A stretch of 7,515 bases of DNA from Firmicutes bacterium UBA5388. GTDB taxonomy: Bacteria > Bacillota > UBA4882 > UBA10575. This document shows, piece by piece, positions 1 through 5,705 of the stretch (its first letter is position 1; every line of letters starts with the position of its first letter). The notes below the pieces were generated by a model. The model worked only from the letters and a program-made list of their open reading frames with translations. It ran no database searches and was not told the DNA's origin. The stretch is taken from assembly GCA_002409975.1 (NCBI GenBank), contig DHOO01000035.1, forward strand, positions 34,492 through 42,006. The letters are read 5' to 3'. A program made the translations under genes and the position numbers.

Positions 1-25
1 TGCTCTACCGTTGAGCTATCGAGGA
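1..25 (-). tRNA. tRNA, 5' part only (probably tRNA-Asn)
   Basis: Read on the minus strand, the first 25 bases spell a tRNA 5' end: a 7-nt acceptor strand TCCTCGA, then T8 and A9, the D-stem GCTC, a D-loop AACGGTA with the GG pair, the matching D-stem strand GAGC, and A26. The gene runs off the left edge, so the anticodon is not visible. A 5' T followed by CCTCG is typical of bacterial tRNA-Asn; that identity is an inference from the acceptor strand only. A sigma-A promoter lies directly upstream, which supports a real transcription unit start here. Confidence 0.72.
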
Positions 26-38
26 GTGATCTGTGGTA

Positions 39-68
39 ATAATACCATAGATTATTTCTTTTTGTCAA
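39..68 (-). promoter_or_regulatory. Sigma-A promoter of the tRNA
   Basis: On the minus strand there is a perfect -35 TTGACA (68 down to 63), an 18-nt spacer, and a -10 TATTAT (44 down to 39). Initiation about 7 nt downstream, near 32, would place the start a few bases before the tRNA 5' end at 25, the usual arrangement for a stable-RNA promoter. The promoter lies inside the 5' part of the plus-strand open frame, which argues that the protein-coding part of that frame begins at or after about 62. Confidence 0.7.
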
Positions 69-733
69 GGATCAGAAGTTGGCAGTTGGCCGGATTTTTG
101 ATACTTTTATGGGGATTGCTGGAAGGGATTTTTAATCGATGGGTTGACGATGGGGAAGGTTTTATTAGGTTTTATACCAACGACAAACAAAACTATGGCT
201 CGCGTTTTTGGACATGGAATGACATGATATTAAAACCTACCGATTATGTTGAAGCTCAAGTAAAGAAAATATCGGGAAACCCCAATTGGGGATATGGTAT
301 TATCTTTTGTCTCCAAGAACAAGAAGATAAGCAGTTTTATGGTGTTTTGCTCGATACAACCGGATATTATTTGATCTTAAAAGCCGCCGGAAACACCTGG
401 ACCTACGATTTAGCGGGGCAAAAAAAATGGTACCATAGTGCCAATCTGTATACCGGTTACAATACGATCAATACCATCAAAGTCGTGCCCAGTAGTGAAA
501 AACCATCAACTTTTATCGTCTATTTTAATGGCAAGGAAGAAACTGAATTTTCTGATTCAGCTTATTCCGGGGGGAAATTTGGATTTATTGCTACAGTCGG
601 TGACGCTGAGGATGAAGACTTCCCTAACAAACCAGTTGATATAAGGTTTAAGCCACTTCATTTTAAAACTCCTAAGCAAGTCGGAACAACACCGCAAAAC
701 TTCATGACTAATTCAAGTCAGCTAAAGAACTAA
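62..733 (+). CDS. Uncharacterised membrane-anchored/secreted protein with probable beta-sandwich (jelly-roll-like) domain
   Basis: I do not recognise a named family. The open frame extends left into the antisense of the tRNA, so the start is uncertain. TTG at 62 is the first plausible one beyond the tRNA and its promoter (others: GTG 26, TTG 86, TTG 98); none has a convincing ribosome site. From 62 the protein is about 223 residues. A basic start (SRIR) is followed by a hydrophobic run, QLAGFLILLWGLLEGIF, which would act as a signal anchor or uncleaved signal peptide. The rest is rich in aromatic residues, Gly, Asn and Thr with alternating hydrophobic strands (for example YGIIF, FYGVLLD, GYYLILK, FIVYFNG, GKFGFIA). 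That pattern fits concanavalin-like or jelly-roll domains of surface proteins; this is inference from composition and strand pattern. A hairpin terminator follows closely. It could also be a 5'-truncated remnant of a larger surface protein. Confidence 0.55.
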   Translation: MSRIRSWQLAGFLILLWGLLEGIFNRWVDDGEGFIRFYTNDKQNYGSRFWTWNDMILKPTDYVEAQVKKISGNPNWGYGIIFCLQEQEDKQFYGVLLDTTGYYLILKAAGNTWTYDLAGQKKWYHSANLYTGYNTINTIKVVPSSEKPSTFIVYFNGKEETEFSDSAYSGGKFGFIATVGDAEDEDFPNKPVDIRFKPLHFKTPKQVGTTPQNFMTNSSQLKN

Positions 734-745
734 AGCCTTGTAAAG

Positions 746-774
746 AACGGGGGAGCAAATGCTCCCCCGTTTAC
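746..774 (+). terminator. Intrinsic terminator, probably bidirectional
   Basis: An 11-bp perfect GC-rich stem (AACGGGGGAGC paired with GCTCCCCCGTT) closes a four-base AAAT loop, 12 nt after the stop codon of the beta-sandwich gene. The plus-strand T tract is poor (TTACC follows). On the minus strand the stem is followed by CTTTAC, so it could also stop transcripts coming from the right, such as the small minus-strand frame at 828-986. Confidence 0.75.
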
Positions 775-827
775 CTGGCCTCAACTGTATACCTTGTATT
801 ACTTTAAAACCTGGGTATTAAAAGCTT

Positions 828-986
828 TTACCTTGCTAGACAACCGGGCTCTTTCTTTAAAAGTAACGGCAGAAAACTTAATATGTTTTTCAGGCCTATT
901 TTAATATATTTTTTAGGGTTATCAAGCACACCCTGCTCCAAAACTCCTCTTACATCCACCACTCCGGTACCATAACCTCTCCACAT
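828..986 (-). pseudogene. Small minus-strand reading frame, 52 codons; possible C-terminal gene remnant
   Basis: From ATG at 986 this frame encodes MWRGYGTGVVDVRGVLEQGV followed by a lysine-rich stretch and a hydrophobic segment (ILSFLPLLL), ending KKEPGCLAR. The open frame continues upstream for 12 codons (reading NLFFAEGC just before the Met) and is then closed by a stop in AT-rich DNA. The composition is protein-like (Gly-rich turn, amphipathic KKYIKIGLKN, then a hydrophobic helix), and the NLFFAEG stretch resembles a motif near the C-terminus of some flavin-binding oxidoreductases. That resemblance is weak. No good ribosome site precedes the Met: AAGGA is only 3 nt away. I read it as a decayed gene tail or, less likely, a real small membrane protein. 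The hairpin at 746-771 lies just downstream. Confidence 0.3.
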
Positions 987-1027
987 ACATCCTTCTGCAA
1001 AAAAAAGGTTAATAAGTGATTATTTTA

Positions 1028-1054
1028 TCAAGATTTTTTATTAGAAACCGATAT
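1028..1054 (+). promoter_or_regulatory. Sigma-28 (SigD/FliA)-type promoter of the chemoreceptor gene
   Basis: The sequence TCAAGATT, an 11-nt spacer, then ACCGATAT matches the flagellar sigma-28 consensus TAAAGTTT-N11-GCCGATAA with correct spacing. The -35 differs at two of eight positions. The -10 keeps the diagnostic CCGATA core and matches the Bacillus SigD form CCGATAT. Transcription would start near 1061, giving a leader of about 45 nt before the TTG start at 1105. Chemoreceptors are a standard class of sigma-28 regulon member, so location and gene function agree. Confidence 0.68.
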
Positions 1055-1092
1055 ATAAATAGAGCTTAAAACGTAAATATATAAATTTGAAA

Positions 1093-1107
1093 AAGGTGAT
1101 AACTTTG
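1093..1107 (+). promoter_or_regulatory. Ribosome binding site that fixes the chemoreceptor start
   Basis: AAGGTGAT at 1093-1100 matches the 3' half of the full Shine-Dalgarno AAGGAGGTGAT and lies 4 nt before TTG at 1105, the expected register for a GGTGAT-type site. The in-frame TTG at 1087 has only AT-rich DNA upstream. In addition, starting there would place the ribosome site inside the coding region. The start at 1105 is therefore preferred. Confidence 0.65.
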
Positions 1108-3255
1108 GGCACTCAGGTTCACTTTAGAAATGATAAAAATACTGCCTCGAATGTTAATTCGACACCAGACAAAGGGGTAATTGGAACTTTCCTTTTTAAA
1201 GGTTACAGCGGATTTATAAGTTACATTTCAAAACTTTCCATCAGACGGCGTTTAATTGTTTTCTTTTTGCTTTTATCAATCATTCCTATTACCTTTGTAG
1301 GTCTCTTTTCCTTTTATTCGTCTAAAAAAACTATTACCAACAAAATAACAAAATACTCGCTTGAAAGTCTTGTTCAAGCTGCTACAACCCTGGAATTGCA
1401 AGTTCAAAAATACGAAGACCTTTCACTTCATCTCCAAGTGAATTTTGACAATATAACTGCTATTAAAGATTTTATTAATAACGGTTCGAAAGCATCAGCG
1501 GAAAAGTTACGAAGATTATTCAATGATTCGCTTGGGTTTGATGCTGATGTCCACTATATCATGTTGGCTTCTCTTAAAGGCCACTCTTATCTTGGCACAA
1601 GTTCTACTGATCTAAGCGATAATTTTGCTAACTTAAAAGAATCCGATGTTCTTAAGGAAGCATTAGAAGCAGAAGGCCAGTTATGTTGGGGGGTAATTGG
1701 AACTGACCTTGCTTTAGTTCGTATCATCTATGATATGTCAACACGCGAGCCAATTAGCGCTTTTACGGTTGGCTTTTTTGGCAGTAACATTAACCGGCTA
1801 ATTAATGCCAGCAATGATGATACCCCTACTATGTCTGTAGAAAACCTCCCTTATTCACTCCTTTTAAAATTAGACGGTAAAATCCTTTCTTCTCCTAAAA
1901 CTGAAGAACTGGGGTTAAAAATCACCGACTTCTTAGAAGGTAAAAAAATTAACGATCTTCTTCAACTAAACGAAAGTAAAAACGGGTTTTTTTCTACGCA
2001 CTTAAAAAATAAAAACGTGCTCGTAACTTATAGTCAAATCCCTTCCAAGGATTGGTACATTTTAGGTATCGCGCCGCATAAGTACTTATTTAAAGAAACC
2101 ACCATGGTTGGAATATTTACTTTCCTAATTATCTTTATGATCATCCTAATCGCAGTCGTGATTTCTTATTGGGTCTCACTAAGTATTTCGATCCCTCTGG
2201 AGCAAGTAAAAGGAGCGATGGCAAAGGCAAGAGACGGAGATCTTACCGTTAAAGTTGAAATCGATACCCAGGATGAACTGAGCGAGTTGGGAAATAGTTT
2301 TAATCTCATGACCACCACAATCGGGGAGTTAATCAAAGATACAAAAGAAGCAGTTACTTCTGTATCGACTCATAGCAAGGTTTTAAAGTCCAGTTCAATT
2401 CAATCAGCTCAATCAGCTGAAGCTGTCGCAACTGCTTCTAGTGAAATTACGAAAGGAACGATCGAACAAACCTCTGAAGCCGAAAAAACCGCTCGTCAGA
2501 TGGTGGTGTTAGATCAAGAAATAGAGGTTGCGGCCACTAAGTTTGCTGAAGTAGAAGACATTAGCGCTTCTACTCGAAACTTAAGTTTGCATGCTAAATC
2601 GATTATGGAATTACTTATTAAAAAAGCTAATGAAACCGAAGAAATTACCACTACTATCTCTTCAGATATATCAGAACTCAATAAGAAATCTGAAGAAATC
2701 AAAAGTATTACCGACTTAATTTCAAATATTGCTGAACAGACAAACTTACTCGCTTTAAATGCAGCGATCGAAGCGGCCCGGGCGCAGGAAATGGGATTGG
2801 GATTTGCCGTCGTCGCCGAAGAAGTAAATAAGCTGGCTGAACGTACCGAAACAGCAGCTAAAACAATTAATGAGATCCTCCGTGGAGTGCAGGCCAAAGC
2901 AAAAAGTTCCACCGATAATGTGGCTAAAGCTAATATTATTGTAATGGACCAACTCAAAGTGGTCTTCCAAACCCAAAAATCTTTTGATGACATTATTCAA
3001 TCAATGGATCGCATTGTTAGTCGGATAACCGACGTTAACAGTCATATCAAGCGGATCAATGAGGTCAAAGATGAGACCACCCAAGCTACTTTAAACATCA
3101 GCGCCATCTCCGAAGAATCAGCTGCTTCTTCCCAAGAAGTAACCGCTTCGATTGAAGAGCAGACTGCTATTGCTGAACAGGTTAGAGAAATGGCCAATGA
3201 ATTACAAACTATGGCGGAAAATCTTGTTGCCACTATTTCCAAATTCAATATTTAG
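1105..3255 (+). CDS. Methyl-accepting chemotaxis protein with extracytoplasmic Cache-type sensor
   Basis: A transmembrane chemoreceptor that senses an extracellular ligand and controls the CheA-CheW kinase complex. From TTG 1105 it has 716 residues. A short cytoplasmic leader ending in basic SIRRR precedes membrane helix 1 (about 50-70). An extracytoplasmic region of about 260 residues follows (about 72-333), of a size fitting a double Cache domain. Membrane helix 2 is at about 335-357, a HAMP linker at about 360-412 (IPLEQVKGAMAKARDGDLTV...DELSELGNSFN), and the long coiled-coil signalling domain runs to the C-terminus. The hairpin tip is recognisable at 544-574 (EQTNLLALNAAIEAAR, then GFAVVAEEV). 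About 154 residues follow the tip Glu562, which fits the 44-heptad class common in Bacillota; that class is inferred from lengths. No NWETF-type CheR tether is present. The tip has unusual residues (Gln561, Met563, Leu565). A sigma-28-like promoter lies upstream and a hairpin terminator downstream. The ligand is unknown. Confidence 0.95.
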   Translation: MGTQVHFRNDKNTASNVNSTPDKGVIGTFLFKGYSGFISYISKLSIRRRLIVFFLLLSIIPITFVGLFSFYSSKKTITNKITKYSLESLVQAATTLELQVQKYEDLSLHLQVNFDNITAIKDFINNGSKASAEKLRRLFNDSLGFDADVHYIMLASLKGHSYLGTSSTDLSDNFANLKESDVLKEALEAEGQLCWGVIGTDLALVRIIYDMSTREPISAFTVGFFGSNINRLINASNDDTPTMSVENLPYSLLLKLDGKILSSPKTEELGLKITDFLEGKKINDLLQLNESKNGFFSTHLKNKNVLVTYSQIPSKDWYILGIAPHKYLFKETTMVGIFTFLIIFMIILIAVVISYWVSLSISIPLEQVKGAMAKARDGDLTVKVEIDTQDELSELGNSFNLMTTTIGELIKDTKEAVTSVSTHSKVLKSSSIQSAQSAEAVATASSEITKGTIEQTSEAEKTARQMVVLDQEIEVAATKFAEVEDISASTRNLSLHAKSIMELLIKKANETEEITTTISSDISELNKKSEEIKSITDLISNIAEQTNLLALNAAIEAARAQEMGLGFAVVAEEVNKLAERTETAAKTINEILRGVQAKAKSSTDNVAKANIIVMDQLKVVFQTQKSFDDIIQSMDRIVSRITDVNSHIKRINEVKDETTQATLNISAISEESAASSQEVTASIEEQTAIAEQVREMANELQTMAENLVATISKFNI

Positions 3256-3312
3256 AAATAGCAATTTCCCCTTTTATTTATCTCATTCTTATTAAAACCA
3301 GAAATAGATTAT

Positions 3313-3344
3313 AAAACAACCTATGGTTTTCCATAGGTTGTTTT
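3313..3344. terminator. Bidirectional intrinsic terminator between convergent genes
   Basis: AAAACAACCTATGG and CCATAGGTTGTTTT form a 14-bp perfect stem around a TTTT loop. A residues flank the left side and T residues the right, so it can work in both directions. It lies 58 nt after the chemoreceptor stop on the plus strand and 74 nt after the hepT stop on the minus strand, so it serves both convergent units. Confidence 0.85.
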
Positions 3345-3417
3345 GCTAACTAAAATTATGACTATACTATCATGCTCACAAACTGACTATCTCATTTTTC
3401 TGCCATTGCTGCTCTCT

Positions 3418-3858
3418 TTAAATCAATTTTTCCTCGATAAACCTAGTTTCGATTATTTGTGCGAAGGTAGTTATGTCACCAATATCTCTTTGAATAATCG
3501 CAAAAACGATCTCGGGGTTGATTTTTAAATAATCATGGACGACGATATTTCTAAATTGGGCCATTTTCATCAGTCGTTCGTTCAATGTCTCCGGGATGAT
3601 TCCCGCTTCTAATAATACCTTGAAACAATCCTTATTATCAAAAGGTTCCCGCAAGCCTTGGTAAGAAATTATATGTTGCGCAATGTCCAGGCAAGCCTCT
3701 ATTGCTAATTGCAGGGTCCGCTCGGCATATCTCCGCGTTACCTTGTCATTCATAAAATCCCTTAGAGTACTGTTAAGCTTTATCTCATCTAAATCCCGCA
3801 GATACTCATCTAAAGAAGTTAAGATTCTGGAAATCACGTCGTGTTCAACCAATGTCAT
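3418..3858 (-). CDS. hepT: HepT-type HEPN RNase toxin
   Basis: An all-helical HEPN-family protein (DUF86 type) of 146 residues, the toxin of the MNT-HEPN toxin-antitoxin class. In characterised members the HEPN dimer is an RNase that cleaves RNA through the RX4-6H motif. Here that motif is RNIVVHDY, with Arg103, His108 and the downstream Tyr110. The tyrosine of RX4HXY is the residue that MntA adenylylates in the Shewanella oneidensis system. The helical region DKVTRRYAERTLQLAIEACL (about 38-57) is the typical HEPN first core helix. The ATG at 3858 overlaps the mntA stop by 4 nt (ATGA), indicating translational coupling. The strong site GGGAGG sits only 2 nt from that ATG but 8 nt from an in-frame TTG at 3852, so initiation at TTG (144 residues) is a real alternative. 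All motif residues are intact. Substrate RNA cannot be told from sequence. Confidence 0.9.
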   Translation of the reverse strand: MTLVEHDVISRILTSLDEYLRDLDEIKLNSTLRDFMNDKVTRRYAERTLQLAIEACLDIAQHIISYQGLREPFDNKDCFKVLLEAGIIPETLNERLMKMAQFRNIVVHDYLKINPEIVFAIIQRDIGDITTFAQIIETRFIEEKLI

Positions 3859-4286
3859 GACCTCCCTTTTAACCTTTTCAAAGCCTGCCCTTGGTAAAGA
3901 CGGTAAAATTTCTGCCTGTCAAAAAAATTTTTACGATAGCCAACTTCAAATTGCACACGATAATGAACGTCCTTATCCACTATTAAGAGTTTGCTTTTCA
4001 TAATTTGATGGACAAAGAAAAGATCGGCGCGTCCGATATCCACTATATCAATTTTCTTCTCAATTATCTCTTCCAGGTCATTGGTTATCGCCAATTTCGC
4101 TTTAAAACACTGGATTTTATCTTGAGTAGGATGAAACAACACCGCCAAATCCAAATCACTGTCCATACGGTTCTTCCCTTTTACCGTAGAACCAAACAAA
4201 TAGACGGCGATAACATCCTCTTGGGGTTGAAAATAACTTCTTAGCTTCTGTATAAGCTCCTTGTTTATCAATGTAACCACTCGCAA
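3855..4286 (-). CDS. mntA: MntA-type minimal nucleotidyltransferase antitoxin
   Basis: A minimal nucleotidyltransferase of the DNA polymerase-beta superfamily, up to 143 residues, partner of the HEPN toxin encoded immediately downstream. The family signature GSX10DXD is complete: Gly32-Ser33, ten residues, then Asp44-Leu45-Asp46 (LFGSTVKGKNRMDSDLDLAV). A third acidic position follows in KIDIVDI (Asp80 or Asp83). In characterised pairs MntA transfers AMP units onto the HepT tyrosine and so neutralises the RNase. The start is uncertain: TTG 4286, GTG 4280 and TTG 4271 are in frame, a stop precedes them, and none has a clear ribosome site. The core domain begins only after residue 10 or so, so any of them gives a complete enzyme. 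An extended -10 promoter lies just upstream. The stop overlaps the hepT ATG by 4 nt. Confidence 0.9.
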   Translation of the reverse strand: MRVVTLINKELIQKLRSYFQPQEDVIAVYLFGSTVKGKNRMDSDLDLAVLFHPTQDKIQCFKAKLAITNDLEEIIEKKIDIVDIGRADLFFVHQIMKSKLLIVDKDVHYRVQFEVGYRKNFFDRQKFYRLYQGQALKRLKGRS

Positions 4287-4308
4287 TTTTAATCATATCA
4301 CATGGTTT

Positions 4309-4326
4309 GTTACATTATATTATAAC
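4309..4326. promoter_or_regulatory. Imperfect palindrome over the mntA -10 (possible operator)
   Basis: GTTACATTATATTATAAC is an imperfect 18-bp inverted repeat with GTTA/TAAC arms and an AT-rich centre, covering the -10 box and the expected start point of mntA-hepT. Toxin-antitoxin promoters are often autoregulated through such elements, but AT-rich promoter DNA produces near-palindromes by chance and minimal nucleotidyltransferases carry no evident DNA-binding domain. Confidence 0.25.
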
Positions 4327-4327
4327 A
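4319..4327 (-). promoter_or_regulatory. Extended -10 promoter of mntA-hepT
   Basis: The minus strand reads TGTTATAAT (4327 down to 4319), a perfect TATAAT with the extended TGn element. No recognisable -35 lies 17 nt upstream, as is tolerated at extended -10 promoters. Initiation near 4312 gives a leader of about 26 nt to TTG 4286. No terminator is visible between the deacetylase stop (4359) and this site, so read-through from the upstream operon may add to expression. Confidence 0.55.
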
Positions 4328-4358
4328 CAGTGCTTATCAAAATATGCGACCGCCTTTT

Positions 4359-5705
4359 TCAGCCCTCGTCTCCTTGTTTTCCTTCCGGATCGTGAAGGTA
4401 AATATGGTCTAACCCTTCTTCAGTGGTTAATTGCTGATAAGCCTCCTCAGCTTCATGACGGCAGTTCCTGCAGGCATGCCAAGGAATTAAAACTGCGCCG
4501 ATTTTTACAAGCCTACCATAATGGCGCTCGGCAATCGAATAAACCCTTCGGCAACCACTACAGGATGGACATCTTTTGATCTCCTCACTCTGGTGTTCGC
4601 TTATATTATCCGTATCATAGTAAATACGGCGTTTCCGCTGAACATACTCCTTGTCTCCGAAGACAAGATCTAAGTCTTTTTCCTTTCTTCTACTCCACAC
4701 TTCTTGCAAATAACCAACATTACTTACCACTTCCTCCCGGAGTCGCCCTTGGTTATCAATTAACTTCTGGGGAAGCTCAGGTTCAATCACTCCTGTATAA
4801 TCCAGCCCGGCTAAGGCCAGAATGATCCCTACATTCACATAAGGCAGAGCCCCTTCGATTGAATATCCTCCCTCCAAGACAACCACATCCGGTGATAGTA
4901 ACTCAGTCATCCGGGCATAGCCTTGAGCCGTAATATTCATATTGGTAAGCGGATCGGTAAAATGGTTATCCTGACCGGCCGCATTAATGATCAGATCAGG
5001 TTTAAAATCTTGAAGAAGTGGAAGAACTAACTGTTCGGTAGCGTATAATAACTCTGCGTCTCCGCTTCCCGGCGGCAGTGGAAGGTTAATCAATGTTCCA
5101 TAGGCGCCCGGGCCACCCAGTTCATCCATAGCGCCGGTTCCCGGATATAATGTCCGCCCATCCTGATGGATACTGATATGTAGAATATCCGGATCATTGT
5201 AGTATATATCCTGAGTCCCATCCGCATGATGAGCATCAGTATCGACGATGGCGCACCGAAACTTGCCACCATGTAATTTTCGTAAATACTCGATTAGAAC
5301 AGCTTCAATGTTAATTGTGCAAAAGCCCCGTGAACCATGGACGACCCGCATCGCATGGTGTCCAGGCGGACGAAGCAGGGCAAAAGCCCGTTTGGTTTTT
5401 CCACTGAGCACTAGTTCTCCTGCGGTCATCGTTCCCCCAGCGGCAATGAGATGGGATTCGGTAATCACTTCTTGCGCCGAAGGAACACAAATATGGGCTC
5501 TTTCTATATCCTGAAGAGAAGCAATTTGGGGTCGATATTCTTCGATCTCTGGCAGATCAAACAACCCTTCCTCCAGAATCTGATCTCTGGTATATAAAAG
5601 CCTCTCTTCTCTTTCTGGGTGATCCGGCGAAATTGCCCAATCGAAAGCCGGGAAAAAGACCAATCCTACTGTTGTTTTACTACTCACTGTCTTCCCCCAT
5701 TTCAT
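4359..5705 (-). CDS. Histone deacetylase-family (AcuC/acetylpolyamine amidohydrolase-like) zinc amidohydrolase with C-terminal zinc-ribbon-like tail
   Basis: A member of the arginase/deacetylase superfamily, expected to hydrolyse an N-acyl (typically acetyl) amide in the cytoplasm. From ATG 5705 it has 448 residues. The catalytic set is intact: the tandem histidines of LLRPPGHHA (His116, His117); zinc ligands in DTDAHHADGTQ (Asp157, His159); the third ligand in AAGQDNH (Asp246); and the transition-state tyrosine in EGGY (Tyr281). Residues about 12-320 cover the deacetylase fold. The rest (about 330-448) is an extension beyond the usual AcuC-like length; it holds CPSCSGC (379, 382, 385) and, 26 residues later, CRNC (412, 415), a zinc-ribbon-like arrangement. 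The gene overlaps the end of the HyuA-like gene by 26 nt. An in-frame GTG at 5687 with GGGGGAAG just upstream is a credible alternative start (442 residues, 8-nt overlap). Substrate unknown: protein lysine, polyamine and small N-acyl compounds are all possible. Confidence 0.92.
   Translation of the reverse strand: MKWGKTVSSKTTVGLVFFPAFDWAISPDHPEREERLLYTRDQILEEGLFDLPEIEEYRPQIASLQDIERAHICVPSAQEVITESHLIAAGGTMTAGELVLSGKTKRAFALLRPPGHHAMRVVHGSRGFCTINIEAVLIEYLRKLHGGKFRCAIVDTDAHHADGTQDIYYNDPDILHISIHQDGRTLYPGTGAMDELGGPGAYGTLINLPLPPGSGDAELLYATEQLVLPLLQDFKPDLIINAAGQDNHFTDPLTNMNITAQGYARMTELLSPDVVVLEGGYSIEGALPYVNVGIILALAGLDYTGVIEPELPQKLIDNQGRLREEVVSNVGYLQEVWSRRKEKDLDLVFGDKEYVQRKRRIYYDTDNISEHQSEEIKRCPSCSGCRRVYSIAERHYGRLVKIGAVLIPWHACRNCRHEAEEAYQQLTTEEGLDHIYLHDPEGKQGDEG

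Noticed and set aside
738..749. 12-nt word TTGTAAAGAACG found here and, inverted, at 7424-7435 near the hyuA-like gene
   Set aside because: A shared 12-mer within a 7.5-kb window is expected by chance; the flanks do not match and it does not bound any element.
2514..2993. Long minus-strand open frame opposite the chemoreceptor signalling domain
   Set aside because: It is antisense to a highly conserved coiled coil; the Ser/Ala/Val-rich product reflects the complement of receptor codons, and no ribosome site or family match is apparent.
3343..4003. Plus-strand open frames across hepT and the start of mntA
   Set aside because: They lie antisense to two genes with intact motifs and have no signature of their own.
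4287..4358. Terminator after the deacetylase gene
   Set aside because: I found no stable GC stem followed by a T run between the deacetylase stop and the mntA promoter; only short chance complementarity.
5248..5514. Plus-strand 88-codon frame inside the deacetylase gene
   Set aside because: It overlaps the catalytic His/Asp coding region on the other strand, so it is a shadow of constrained codons.
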